Below the pieces are notes generated by a model. The model was not told the DNA's origin. It ran no database searches and worked only from the letters and a program-made list of their open reading frames with translations. 64,000 bases of DNA from Anaerotignum faecicola (GTDB lineage: Bacteria > Bacillota > Clostridia > Lachnospirales > Anaerotignaceae). The position numbers were made by a program, and so were the translations under genes. How positions within the stretch are numbered: position 1 is the stretch's first letter; every line of letters begins with the position of its first letter. Below are positions 25,086 through 34,446 of the stretch, piece by piece. The stretch covers positions 1 through 64,000 of the forward strand of contig JANFXS010000007.1 in assembly GCA_024460105.1 (NCBI GenBank), in the 5' to 3' direction.

Positions 25086-25517
25086 ATGTTCATGGGCGAA
25101 TACCAGCATAATATTGATGCAAAGGGCAGAGTCATTATTCCTTCCAAATTAAGGGAAAACCTTAGCGGAACTTTTATTGTTACAAGGGGCCTTGACAAGT
25201 GCCTTTTTATCTATGATCGAAAACGCTGGGAAGATATAATCGGTAAGCTAAAAGAACTTCCGTGGACCGATCCGGATGTCAGAAGGTTTGCGCGGTTTTT
25301 CACCGCCGGGGCTGTTGAATGTTCTTTTGACAGTCAGGGCAGAATATTAATTCCGCAAAATCTCAGAGAGCACGCTATGTTGGACAAACTTATAGTTACA
25401 ATAGGCGTTGTTGACAGGATAGAAATTTGGAATAAAGCTCTTTGGGACGACTATAATAATGAAGAAAATTTTATAAATAACGGATTTGCAGAAAAAATGG
25501 CGGCGCTTGGAATTTAA
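25086..25517 (+). CDS. mraZ: Transcriptional regulator MraZ
   Basis: A 143-residue protein of two AbrB-like repeats. The start is the ATG at 25086 giving MFMGEYQHNIDAKGRVIIPS, the conserved N-terminus; an in-frame GTG nine bases upstream is less likely. The second repeat reads ECSFDSQGRILIPQNLREH. MraZ forms a ring-shaped oligomer that binds the repeats upstream of its own gene and represses the division/cell-wall cluster. It is first in the cluster, as in most bacteria. Confidence 0.96.
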   Translation: MFMGEYQHNIDAKGRVIIPSKLRENLSGTFIVTRGLDKCLFIYDRKRWEDIIGKLKELPWTDPDVRRFARFFTAGAVECSFDSQGRILIPQNLREHAMLDKLIVTIGVVDRIEIWNKALWDDYNNEENFINNGFAEKMAALGI

Positions 25518-25633
25518 ATGATATGCCGTTTAATGTTTTTATGGATATAGAGCTCTTATTTTTTGGTGTGTGGTTTATATTAAGATTTGAAGCGGTTTTT
25601 AATTTACGTAAAAGGACAGTTTAGATAAAGGTT

Positions 25634-26575
25634 GTGGTTCCGTTGGATTTTAAGCACATTTCAGTGCTGTTGGACGAATGTATAGATGGGCTGAAAATAA
25701 AAAAAGACGGCGTATATGTGGATGGGACGCTGGGCGGGGCCGGGCACTCGTATGAAATATGCAGGCGTCTTGACGGCGGGCGGCTTATAGGGATAGATCA
25801 GGATATAAATGCTATTAATGCGGCAAAAGAGCGGCTTAGAGAATTTGAAGGTACCGTTACATATATAAATGATAACTTCAGCAATATTAAAAATATATTG
25901 GAAAAAGAAGGAATAGTTAAAGCCGACGGGTTCCTTTTGGATATAGGGGTTTCAAGCCACCAGCTTGACGAAGCGGAGCGTGGATTTTCATATATGCATG
26001 ACGCGCCGCTTGATATGAGAATGGATATAACAAAACCTCTTTCGGCATTTGAAGTTGTGAACGAATACAGCGAAGAGGCTTTGAATGATATTATTTTTAA
26101 GTACGGAGAGGAACGCTGGGCAAAACGGATAGCAAAGTTCATAGTGGAAGAAAGGAAAATCAAGCCTATTGAAACAACTTTTGATCTTGTGGACATAATC
26201 AAAAAAGCCGTGCCCAAAGGCGCGAGAAAAGACGGGCCACATCCTGCAAAAAGAACTTTTCAGGCCATTAGGATTGAAGTTAACGGAGAATTGGAAATTT
26301 TGGAAAGCACGATAGAATGTATGACAGAAATGCTTAATCCGGGAGGAAGACTGTGTATAATAACTTTTCATTCTTTGGAAGACAGAATTGTTAAAAATGC
26401 TTTCAGAAAACAGGAGAATCCATGCACATGCCCTCCGCAGTTTCCGGTATGTATATGCGGCATGAAACCGAAGGCAAGAGTTATAACTAGGAAACCTATA
26501 ATTCCGGGGGATAAGGAATTAAAAGAAAACCATAGGGCAAGAAGCGCAAAACTTAGGATTTTGGAAAGAATATAA
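25634..26575 (+). CDS. rsmH: 16S rRNA (cytosine-1402-N4)-methyltransferase RsmH
   Basis: A 313-residue SAM-dependent enzyme that N4-methylates C1402 in the decoding centre of 16S rRNA. The SAM motif is [11 protein letters not shown] near residues 29-39, and the catalytic region contains [19 protein letters not shown] and [10 protein letters not shown]. The C-terminal [13 protein letters not shown] cysteines are a usual family feature. The start may be the GTG at 25634 or the TTG at 25643; both leave the conserved HISVLLDE segment intact and ribosome-binding-site spacing does not decide. It is separated from mraZ by 116 bp. Confidence 0.95.
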   Translation: MVPLDFKHISVLLDECIDGLKIKKDGVYVDGTLGGAGHSYEICRRLDGGRLIGIDQDINAINAAKERLREFEGTVTYINDNFSNIKNILEKEGIVKADGFLLDIGVSSHQLDEAERGFSYMHDAPLDMRMDITKPLSAFEVVNEYSEEALNDIIFKYGEERWAKRIAKFIVEERKIKPIETTFDLVDIIKKAVPKGARKDGPHPAKRTFQAIRIEVNGELEILESTIECMTEMLNPGGRLCIITFHSLEDRIVKNAFRKQENPCTCPPQFPVCICGMKPKARVITRKPIIPGDKELKENHRARSAKLRILERI

Positions 26576-26598
26576 AATTAAGAAGAGGGGATTTGTAC

Positions 26599-27141
26599 AT
26601 GGCGCGCAGTGTTAGATACAGTTATTCGAAAGCGGCTTATAATACAAGCAGTTCTGCATACGCTTTACAGCCAGCCCAACTGCCGGTTTATGACGACGAG
26701 AAAGAAAGGAAAAAACGGCTTAGGCTTAAAAAGATCAGGGAAAAGGCCGAGGAAAAAAGGTATAACAGGCAGGTAGCTGTTCACAGGGCAAAACTTATAT
26801 TTTCAGTTGGGGTTGTAGTAGCCGGAGCTTTTGCATTTGTAAATTCCGAAGCCCAAATAACGCAGCAGACTCGTACTAATAAGGCGCTTAACGAAGAACT
26901 TATTATGCTTCAGAATGATAATGCGGCCCTTCAGGCAGAAATATCAGACAAAATTGATTTGGAATACATAAGGACAGAAGCAATTAACCGGCTTAATATG
27001 TCGGAGCCTCAGGATTATCAGGTATCATATATAGATGTTCCGAAGCAGAGTTATACGGTTCAGTACGAAATTCATGAGGCGGCAGAAGATAAAGACGATG
27101 ATTTTTCAATATCAGCATTAATAGATTTGTTTAAACAGTAA
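26599..27141 (+). CDS. ftsL: FtsL/DivIC-like septum formation protein
   Basis: A 180-residue bitopic membrane protein. The ATG at 26599 is correctly spaced from GAGGGG; an in-frame TTG six bases earlier is too close. The N-terminal half is cytoplasmic, with a highly charged stretch (KERKKRLRLKKIREKAEEKR). One transmembrane helix (LIFSVGVVVAGAFAFV) is followed by an extracellular coiled coil (residues ~95-130, LNEELIMLQNDNAALQAEI). This architecture and its position between rsmH and the penicillin-binding protein identify it as the FtsL of the divisome. Sequence identity in this family is low, so the name rests mainly on topology and location. Confidence 0.82.
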   Translation: MARSVRYSYSKAAYNTSSSAYALQPAQLPVYDDEKERKKRLRLKKIREKAEEKRYNRQVAVHRAKLIFSVGVVVAGAFAFVNSEAQITQQTRTNKALNEELIMLQNDNAALQAEISDKIDLEYIRTEAINRLNMSEPQDYQVSYIDVPKQSYTVQYEIHEAAEDKDDDFSISALIDLFKQ

Positions 27142-27149
27142 TTAAATAA

Positions 27150-27186
27150 AAGCCGCGCCTTATTTATGTTAATTGGCGCGGTTTTT
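27150..27186 (+). terminator. Hairpin/attenuator between ftsL and the first PBP gene
   Basis: AGCCGCGCC (27151-27159) pairs with GGCGCGGTT (27175-27183), followed by a T-run (GTTTTTAA). It lies between the ftsL stop and the ribosome binding site of the next gene, so it should reduce rather than abolish read-through. Confidence 0.65.
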
Positions 27187-27203
27187 AATTAGAGGTGGAA
27201 TAA

Positions 27204-29459
27204 TTGCCGAAAAGAAAGAATTTAAATAACCGCAGAAGAAAAAGCGAACTTAGCTCAAAATCAAAAGGGAAATTGTTATTTTTGTTTTTAATGTTTATAA
27301 TTGCGTTTGCTGGGCTTGGAACAAGAGTTTTTTTCATAAAAGAAGTACATGGCGAAGAATATGAAACAGCGGCAAAGACTCAGCAGGTTAACAGGTATGA
27401 CAGCGTCATACCGCCAAACAGGGGGGCTATAACAGACAGGAACAATCAAACGTTGGCGGTAAGTACAACTGTTTACAATATAATTCTTGACGTCAGGGTT
27501 CTTGTTACATACTCTCAGGAAGAACAGGAAAAGACAATCAAGGCTCTTTCGGAAGCTTTGGAGGGCGTTGAGTATGAAACTTTAAAAGATTATATAACGA
27601 TAGTCGATCCTGAAAACAATACCCCTAAGCTTGATACAAGCTATAAAATACTTGCAAAAAAGCAGCCAAGGGAAGTAAAGGAAGCTTTGGAAGCGCAGGA
27701 ACTTAAAGGCGTCGTTTATGAAAAAGACAGTAAAAGAAAATACCCGGGAGATACGCTTGCTTCACATGTTATAGGGTTTGTACGGGATTCTATGTGGGGG
27801 CTTGAAAAGGAATACAACAGCTACATGAGCGGGGTTTCAGGAAGGGCGTATATAACTTTTGACGGAGCAAAAGGAGCGGTTGAACATGAAATACCGGCGG
27901 AGGATGGATGCACCGTTGTAACAACGCTTGATTATACTATGCAGACATTCGCAGAAGAGGCTGTTGAGAACATGGTTGCGGAGTATAACCCGGAAAATGC
28001 CGCCGCTATGATTATGGATCCAAATACGGGCGAGATACTTGCTATGGCCTCGTCGCCGAATTTTAACTTAAATGATCCGGCAAATCCCATTGCGCTTTCT
28101 ACGGACGAAAGTTTTAAAGAACGCTGGGAAGCAATGACGCCAGATGAGCAGGTTGAATATTTAAATAATACGTGGACTAATTTTAATATAACGTCTACAT
28201 TTGAACCGGGTTCGATTTACAAGCCTATTGTGGTCGCGGCGGCGCTTGAAGAGGGCGTTATCAGCCCTACCGACACATATTACTGCAGCGGTTCAAAACA
28301 GGTTGCCGACAGGACAATCGGATGCCATTTAAGAAGCGGGCACGGAACTCAGACAGTAGAACAGGTTCTTGCTAACAGCTGTAATGTCGGAATGATGGAT
28401 ATAGCGGCTAAAATGGGCGTTGATATGATGTATAAATATCAGAAAGATTTTGGTTTCGGGCAGCTTACCGGAATTGATCTGCCGAGGGAAGAAAGTGCAA
28501 AAGCGCTGCTTCATGCAAAAGAAAATATAGGCGTAACCGAACTTGCTACTATGAGTTTCGGTCAGGGATTTAATGCGACGGCTATCCAAGCGCTCAATGC
28601 AATGGCAGCGGTTATAAACGGCGGCAGCCTTATGAAACCATATATTGTTTCACAAGTAGTTGACAGGGATGGGAACATAGTTAAAGAGAATAAGCCTGAG
28701 GTTGTACGGAAAGTAATTTCAAAAGAAACTTCCGATATTGTAAGGGAGCAGCTTGTTTCCGTTGTTGAAAACGGAACAGGAAAAAAGGCCAGGATAGAAG
28801 GATATAAATTCGGCGGAAAAACAGGTACGGCTGAGCAGAATAGGACGGAGCCGCGTGAATATACGGTTTCGTTTATAGGATATCTTCCTGCTGACAACCC
28901 GCAGTATATTGCAATTACGCTTATACATAAGCCGGAACATTATCAGGACGGCGTTACAACAGTTGCTCCGGAAATGAAAAGGCTTATGGAAAATATTATT
29001 AAGTATAAGTCCATAGAACCTAATTACGAAGTTGAAGGTTCGGGTTCAAATGATGAAAATACTACGACTGTATATGATTATACGGGTTCTTCGCTTCCGG
29101 ATGTATTAAATGAAATATCGGGGCGTAATTTAGACTATGAAATTGTAGGAACAGGGAACCTTGTTGTTAATCAGGTACCGCACGGCATAACTGAAGTCAG
29201 CGAAGGAACGAAAGTTATACTCTATGTGGAAAAAGACGCGAACGAAACAGGAACTATAGCAGTGCCGAACGTAAAAGGCATGAGTTACGGAGAAGCCGTA
29301 ACGGAAATTGTAGACGCCGGTCTTACGGTTGATGAGGAATCAGGCGAAACTGACGGCGTTGTAGTATCAACGACTCCTTCCATAGGCGTTACCGTTGAAG
29401 AGGGAACGAGCGTTATTCTGAAAATGGAGAAAAAAGAAGAACCGGAAGAAACAGGTTGA
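27204..29459 (+). CDS. Class B penicillin-binding protein with PASTA domains (SpoVD/PBP2B-like)
   Basis: A 751-residue transpeptidase that cross-links peptidoglycan at the septum or spore cortex. The TTG at 27204 with AGAGGTGG upstream is the start. After a charged N-terminus and one transmembrane helix comes the dimerisation domain (PPNRGAITDRN). The transpeptidase motifs are Ser337-Ile-Tyr-Lys340, Ser392-Cys-Asn394 and Lys539-Thr-Gly541. The C-terminus carries two PASTA-like repeats (about residues 625-685 and 690-745). A second class B enzyme follows directly. Whether this is the vegetative or sporulation enzyme cannot be decided here. Confidence 0.92.
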   Translation: MPKRKNLNNRRRKSELSSKSKGKLLFLFLMFIIAFAGLGTRVFFIKEVHGEEYETAAKTQQVNRYDSVIPPNRGAITDRNNQTLAVSTTVYNIILDVRVLVTYSQEEQEKTIKALSEALEGVEYETLKDYITIVDPENNTPKLDTSYKILAKKQPREVKEALEAQELKGVVYEKDSKRKYPGDTLASHVIGFVRDSMWGLEKEYNSYMSGVSGRAYITFDGAKGAVEHEIPAEDGCTVVTTLDYTMQTFAEEAVENMVAEYNPENAAAMIMDPNTGEILAMASSPNFNLNDPANPIALSTDESFKERWEAMTPDEQVEYLNNTWTNFNITSTFEPGSIYKPIVVAAALEEGVISPTDTYYCSGSKQVADRTIGCHLRSGHGTQTVEQVLANSCNVGMMDIAAKMGVDMMYKYQKDFGFGQLTGIDLPREESAKALLHAKENIGVTELATMSFGQGFNATAIQALNAMAAVINGGSLMKPYIVSQVVDRDGNIVKENKPEVVRKVISKETSDIVREQLVSVVENGTGKKARIEGYKFGGKTGTAEQNRTEPREYTVSFIGYLPADNPQYIAITLIHKPEHYQDGVTTVAPEMKRLMENIIKYKSIEPNYEVEGSGSNDENTTTVYDYTGSSLPDVLNEISGRNLDYEIVGTGNLVVNQVPHGITEVSEGTKVILYVEKDANETGTIAVPNVKGMSYGEAVTEIVDAGLTVDEESGETDGVVVSTTPSIGVTVEEGTSVILKMEKKEEPEETG

Positions 29460-29473
29460 ATTAAGTTGTATTT

Positions 29474-29509
29474 AAGGCCCTGAAATGTTATGTTTTTAGG
29501 GCCTTTTAT
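29474..29509 (+). terminator. Terminator/attenuator between the two PBP genes
   Basis: AAGGCCCT (29474-29481) pairs with AGGGCCTT (29498-29505), and the flanking GAAA/TTTT extends the stem by four pairs; TTTTA follows. It would end a fraction of transcripts after the first PBP gene. Confidence 0.75.
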
Positions 29510-29580
29510 ATTAAGGTTCATATAAAACCACAGCTTAAAATAAAATATATGTAACCAATATTTAATTAGGAGATGTGGTT

Positions 29581-31524
29581 TTGGATAGAATATCTATAAT
29601 ATTTAAAAGGAAACTCTTATTTTTCCTTGTTATGTTTATATTAGCTTTTGTCGTTTTAATGGCCCGGGTTATATATATACAGACGGCAAAATCCGAAGAA
29701 CTGCAGGGTATGGCATATGAACAGCAGACAAGGGATAGGCTTATAACGCCAAAAAGAGGAAATATTGAAGACAGAAACGGCGAAGGGATCGCCGTAACGC
29801 AGTCTGTTAATGCCGTAAGCGTTATACATGCACAGGTAGAAGACGAAGAGGCAACCGCAAAATATCTTGCGGAAAAACTTGACCTGAATTATGATGACGT
29901 TTTAAAGAAAGTTTCTCAAAGAGTTGCTCTTGTAAGGATTAAAACAAAGGTAGATAAAGAAACTGCTCTTGAAATAAGAAACGCCGATATTCCCGGCGTG
30001 GTAGTTGACGAGGATGTAAAACGGATTTACCCTTACAGCAGCCTTGCGGCACAGGTTATAGGATTTGTCGGAAAGGATAATCAAGGAATTATAGGCTTGG
30101 AGGCGAAGTATGATGAATATCTTAAAGGGGAAATGGGCAAAATTCTTACCCTTACAGATTCGCGCGGCGTTGAAATAAGCGATTATCAGGAAAGGATTGA
30201 GCCTGTTAACGGCGGAAACCTTGTAACTACGATTGATTTAACAATCCAGCAGTTTGCCGAACAAACCATTGAAAAAGCGGTTACCGCAAAACAGGCTAAA
30301 AGAGGAATTATTATTGTGCTTAATCCGCAAAATGGAGAAATATACGCAATGGCAAATTATCCTTCGTTCGATTTAAATACGCCTTTTGAAATAAATGACG
30401 AAGCTTTAGCGGCTCAGTGGGACAGCTTTTCCGCTGAGGAACAGAATAATTATTTAAATAAAATGTGGAGGAATACAGCAATAAACGATACATACGAGCC
30501 GGGCAGTACATTTAAGATAGTTACGTCGTCAGCCGGGCTGGAGGAAGGCGCGGTAACGGTTAACGATACGTTTAACTGCAATGGGTATTATATTGCTGGA
30601 GACAGGATGATTAAATGCTGGAGATATCCGCGCACTCATGGAAGCCAGACTTTTGCAGAGGGTGTTCAAAACAGCTGCAATCCCGTTTTTATGGCGGTTG
30701 CCCAAAGACTTGGGCCGGAAAAATTTTATGAATATATGATTAAATTTGGTTTTGATAAAAAAACAGGGATAGATCTTCCGGGAGAAGCCGTAGGCATAAT
30801 GCATAAATTAGAAAATGTGGGGCCGGTGGAACTTGCAACAATGAGTTTCGGTCAGAGTTTTCAGATAACGCCTCTTCAGCTTCTTAAAGCGGCAAGCGCG
30901 ATTGTTAACGGAGGATATTCCATAATGCCGCATTTTGCCAAAGCCATAAAGGATGAAAACGGAAAAATTGTACATCAGTTTGAATTTGAAAAGGGCGAAC
31001 AGATTATTTCAACGGAAACGTCGGACACAATGAGAGGCATACTTGAGAGCGTTGTTGCCGAAGGAACAGGAAACAAGGCGTATATTCCCGGGTACAGGAT
31101 TGGAGGAAAGACTGCAACGAGCGAAAAGCTTCCGAGGAGAAGCGGAAAATATATAGCTTCATTTATGGCTTTTGCTCCAAGCGACAATCCGCAGGTTATG
31201 GCTCTTGTATTGATAGACGAACCGCAGGGAGTTTATTACGGCGGCACTGTTGCCGGGCCTGTAATGAAAGAACTGTTGAGTAATGTTCTTCCGCATTTGG
31301 GAATAGAACCAAACTACAATGAAAAGGAATTAGAGCTTGATGAGGTTAAGACTTCTGTAGTTCCCGATATTGTCGGAATGGAAGTTGCAGAAGCAAAAAA
31401 AATTTTAAGCGATATAAATCTTATCTGTGAAATTAAAAGCGAAGGCGAAATAGTTGCTCAACAGTTCCCGAAAGCAGGCGAAACCGTTAATTTAGGCAGT
31501 AAAATACTTATTTATGCCGAATAA
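29581..31524 (+). CDS. Class B penicillin-binding protein (FtsI/PBP2 type), KTA variant
   Basis: A 647-residue transpeptidase, second in a tandem pair. AGGAG (29568-29572) fits the TTG at 29581 better than the GTG at 29575. It has one N-terminal transmembrane helix, the dimerisation motif TPKRGNIEDRNG, and transpeptidase motifs Ser309-Thr-Phe-Lys312, Ser365-Cys-Asn367 and Lys510-Thr-Ala512. The third motif is normally KTG; here it is KTA in GGKTATSEKLPR. A single PASTA-like domain ends the protein (from about residue 590). It is about 100 residues shorter than its neighbour at the C-terminus. Confidence 0.92.
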   Translation: MDRISIIFKRKLLFFLVMFILAFVVLMARVIYIQTAKSEELQGMAYEQQTRDRLITPKRGNIEDRNGEGIAVTQSVNAVSVIHAQVEDEEATAKYLAEKLDLNYDDVLKKVSQRVALVRIKTKVDKETALEIRNADIPGVVVDEDVKRIYPYSSLAAQVIGFVGKDNQGIIGLEAKYDEYLKGEMGKILTLTDSRGVEISDYQERIEPVNGGNLVTTIDLTIQQFAEQTIEKAVTAKQAKRGIIIVLNPQNGEIYAMANYPSFDLNTPFEINDEALAAQWDSFSAEEQNNYLNKMWRNTAINDTYEPGSTFKIVTSSAGLEEGAVTVNDTFNCNGYYIAGDRMIKCWRYPRTHGSQTFAEGVQNSCNPVFMAVAQRLGPEKFYEYMIKFGFDKKTGIDLPGEAVGIMHKLENVGPVELATMSFGQSFQITPLQLLKAASAIVNGGYSIMPHFAKAIKDENGKIVHQFEFEKGEQIISTETSDTMRGILESVVAEGTGNKAYIPGYRIGGKTATSEKLPRRSGKYIASFMAFAPSDNPQVMALVLIDEPQGVYYGGTVAGPVMKELLSNVLPHLGIEPNYNEKELELDEVKTSVVPDIVGMEVAEAKKILSDINLICEIKSEGEIVAQQFPKAGETVNLGSKILIYAE

Positions 31525-31590
31525 AAGGTATTTTTATACAAATATGCAGTGGCAAAATATAAAAAATTATAAAGTACAAATGGAAATTTT

Positions 31591-31599
31591 ATGGTATAA
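31591..31599 (+). promoter_or_regulatory. Extended -10 promoter upstream of murE
   Basis: TGGTATAAT (TG at 31591-31592, TATAAT at 31594-31599) has the extended -10 element and no good -35 box. The start of transcription would be about 20 bp before the murE start codon, giving the mur genes a promoter inside the cluster. Confidence 0.55.
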
Positions 31600-31627
31600 T
31601 TAAACTTTGGATTGGAGGTATACGATA

Positions 31628-33076
31628 ATGAAGCTTACGGCAATTATGGAAGGTATAAAAATGAATTCCATAAAAGGAAATATAAATACCGAAATAAATA
31701 AAATAGTTTATGATTCAAGAAAAGTTCAAAAAGGCGACGTTTTTGTATGCATATCGGGATTTAAAACCGACGGGCACAATTATGTGCCTATGGCTGTTGA
31801 AAAAGGCGCATGCGCCGTTGTTGCTGAAAGGGAAATTGACGTTCCGGAATATATAACGCTTTTAACGGTTGAAAACACAAGGGCTTCTCTGGCTAAAATG
31901 GGCGCTAACTATTATGAAAATCCAAGCAGGAAAATGAATATAATAGGCGTTACCGGAACGAATGGGAAAACGAGCACAACATATATTATAAAAAATATAC
32001 TTGATAAGCTTGACAGAAAGGTCGGCATTATCGGAACAATAGAAAACAGGATTGGGGATAAAGTTCTCCATACGGAACGCACTACTCCGGAAAGCCTTGA
32101 ACTTCAGGCGCTGCTTGCGCAAATGGTTGACGAGGGAGTTACCGATGTCGTTATGGAAGTTTCAAGCCATGCGCTTGATCTCCATAGGGTTGACTGCTGC
32201 GAATACAATGTAGCCATATTTACAAATTTGACCCAAGACCATTTGGATTACCATAAGACTATGGAAAATTATAAGATTGCAAAGGGAAAACTGCTTGAGC
32301 GTACTGACAAATGCGTTATTAATATAGATGACAATTTCGGAGAATATATGAAAAGCGTTTCAAAAGGCAGCGTAATAACAATCGGAATAGAAAACGAAGC
32401 TGATTTAAAGGCGGAAAATATACGCATAGACGCCGACGGAGTATATTTCCGGCTTGATTATAAAAACAAAGAATACCCGATACATCTTAATATACCGGGA
32501 AAATTCAGTATTTATAATGCTTTGGGATGCATCGGCGCATGTTTGTTTATGGGAATAGATATGGATACTATTATTGACGGAATAAGTTCCATAAAAGGCG
32601 TAAAGGGAAGGTTTCAGACGATTAAAGGGCCCTTTGGGGCAAACGCTATTGTGGATTACGCCCACACTCCGGATAGTCTGGAAAATATACTTAATACGGC
32701 AAGGGAATTTGTTGCAGGCAGAATAATAACCGTATTCGGCTGCGGGGGAGATAGGGATCGTACAAAACGTCCCATAATGGGCGAAATCGGCGGCAGGCTT
32801 TCTGATTTATGTATTATTACAAGCGATAACCCGCGCTCGGAAGATCCGGAAAGGATACTTGACGATATTGAAGAAGGCATTAAGCGTACGTCATGCGAAT
32901 ATAAAAGGGAGGCCGACAGACGAAAAGCTATATTTGAAGCCGTTAACTCTGCTAATAAAGGCGATTTGATAATAGTAGCTGGAAAGGGACACGAAGATTA
33001 TCAAATATTTCCCGACAGGACAATTCATTTTGATGACGCCGAGGTTGTCAGGGAAGCATTTGGGGAGGACTTTTGA
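31628..33076 (+). CDS. murE: UDP-MurNAc-L-Ala-D-Glu:meso-diaminopimelate ligase MurE
   Basis: A 482-residue ATP-dependent ligase adding the third residue of the peptidoglycan peptide. The ATG at 31628 behind GGAGG is preferred over the frame from 31607. The ATP-binding motif is GTNGKTSTT (residues 110-118), and NLTQDHLDYHKT carries the family histidine. The specificity motif is Asp400-Asn-Pro-Arg403; DNPR marks meso-diaminopimelate enzymes, whereas lysine enzymes differ, so the wall is predicted to be of the DAP type. The stop codon overlaps the murF start (TGATG). Confidence 0.95.
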   Translation: MKLTAIMEGIKMNSIKGNINTEINKIVYDSRKVQKGDVFVCISGFKTDGHNYVPMAVEKGACAVVAEREIDVPEYITLLTVENTRASLAKMGANYYENPSRKMNIIGVTGTNGKTSTTYIIKNILDKLDRKVGIIGTIENRIGDKVLHTERTTPESLELQALLAQMVDEGVTDVVMEVSSHALDLHRVDCCEYNVAIFTNLTQDHLDYHKTMENYKIAKGKLLERTDKCVINIDDNFGEYMKSVSKGSVITIGIENEADLKAENIRIDADGVYFRLDYKNKEYPIHLNIPGKFSIYNALGCIGACLFMGIDMDTIIDGISSIKGVKGRFQTIKGPFGANAIVDYAHTPDSLENILNTAREFVAGRIITVFGCGGDRDRTKRPIMGEIGGRLSDLCIITSDNPRSEDPERILDDIEEGIKRTSCEYKREADRRKAIFEAVNSANKGDLIIVAGKGHEDYQIFPDRTIHFDDAEVVREAFGEDF

Positions 33077-34446
33077 TGAAAAGCATCTCTTTAAAAGAAA
33101 TTTGCAAAGCCGTTGGTGGAAGGTTTCAAAGCGGCGCTGATGAAAATTTTAAAATTGAAAATATCACGACCGATACAAGGGAAGTTGGAGCAAATTCACT
33201 TTTTATACCTTTGAGGGGAGAACGGTTTGACGGGCATGATTTTATATTGCAGGCGTTTGAAAAAGGCGCGGCATGTTCGTTAAGCGAGAAAGAAGTTTCG
33301 ACGGAAAAACCTGTCATACTGGTAGAAAATTCGCTTAAAGCATTGAGAGATTTGGCGGCGTATTATCTAAGTTTGTTTAATATTAAAGTTGTGGCGATAA
33401 CGGGAAGCGTCGGAAAAACTACTACAAAAGATATGGTCGCCTCTGTGCTTGAAGAAAAATACAAGGTGCTTAAAACGCAGGGAAATTTTAACAATGAAAT
33501 AGGCTTGCCTAAAACTGTATTCAATATAACTGATGAACATGAAGTAGCCGTTTTGGAAATGGGAATGAATAATTTTGGTGAGATCCATAATCTTTCCGAA
33601 ATAGCTAAGCCCGACATAGCGGTTATCACTAACGTCGGCGTTGCGCATATAGAAAATCTCGGAAGCCGCGAGGGTGTATTAAAGGCTAAGTGCGAAATAT
33701 TTGATTTTATGAAAGAAAACGGCGTTGCTGTGCTTAACAGGGACAACGATTTATTAAGGACAATAGACGGAAAGTACAGATTTAAAATATTATGGTTCGG
33801 AAATGGCCATGTCGGAGACTTTTATGCATCAAACATTGTTTCTAAAGGCCTTGACGGAATAAGCTGTACAATATATTGCCCGAATGGCGAGTTTGACGCC
33901 GAAATAAGCGTCCCCGGCGAACATATGGTATATAATGCGTTAACTGCGGCGGCTGTCGGTTATGAACTCGGCCTTGATACGTTTCAGATAAAGCGCGGCA
34001 TAGAAAATTTTATACCTACGGCAAGACGAATGGCAATTTCAACTACCGAATACGGCATAACCATTATAAACGATGCATACAATGCCAATCCGGTATCCAT
34101 GAATGCGGCGATAGACGTGCTTGCAAAAAGCACAGGTAGAAAAGTTGCGGTTTTGGGAGAGATGCTGGAGCTGGGCAAATATTCAAGCGAATTCCATAAG
34201 GAAGTAGGGGATTATGCGGCTCAAAAAGGCATAGACCTTGTAATATGTATCGGCGAAACTTTCGCAAAGGCAACATATATGGGCGCAAGCGTAATGGGTG
34301 CGGACACATTATATTTTAAAACACAGGAAGAAATGTTTGATAAAGGCCTAAAAGGCATATTTAAAAAAGGCGATACTGTTTTAGTCAAGGCATCTATGAG
34401 GATGCATCTTGAAAAAACGGTTGAAAAATTACAAGAGGTGAAATAA
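33076..34446 (+). CDS. murF: UDP-MurNAc-tripeptide:D-Ala-D-Ala ligase MurF
   Basis: A 456-residue ligase that adds the D-Ala-D-Ala dipeptide to give the complete UDP-MurNAc-pentapeptide. The ATP-binding motif is ITGSVGKTTTKD, and NFNNEIGLP and NDAYNANPVSM are MurF hallmarks that separate it from MurC, MurD and MurE. The ATG at 33076 overlaps the murE stop (TGATG) with GGGGAGGAC upstream. It is followed directly by mraY, so precursor synthesis and its transfer to the membrane are encoded side by side. Confidence 0.95.
   Translation: MKSISLKEICKAVGGRFQSGADENFKIENITTDTREVGANSLFIPLRGERFDGHDFILQAFEKGAACSLSEKEVSTEKPVILVENSLKALRDLAAYYLSLFNIKVVAITGSVGKTTTKDMVASVLEEKYKVLKTQGNFNNEIGLPKTVFNITDEHEVAVLEMGMNNFGEIHNLSEIAKPDIAVITNVGVAHIENLGSREGVLKAKCEIFDFMKENGVAVLNRDNDLLRTIDGKYRFKILWFGNGHVGDFYASNIVSKGLDGISCTIYCPNGEFDAEISVPGEHMVYNALTAAAVGYELGLDTFQIKRGIENFIPTARRMAISTTEYGITIINDAYNANPVSMNAAIDVLAKSTGRKVAVLGEMLELGKYSSEFHKEVGDYAAQKGIDLVICIGETFAKATYMGASVMGADTLYFKTQEEMFDKGLKGIFKKGDTVLVKASMRMHLEKTVEKLQEVK

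Noticed and set aside
24895-25152. An 85-codon plus-strand frame over the mraZ promoter
   Set aside because: It runs through the TSUP terminator, the promoter and the MraZ boxes and overlaps mraZ in another frame.
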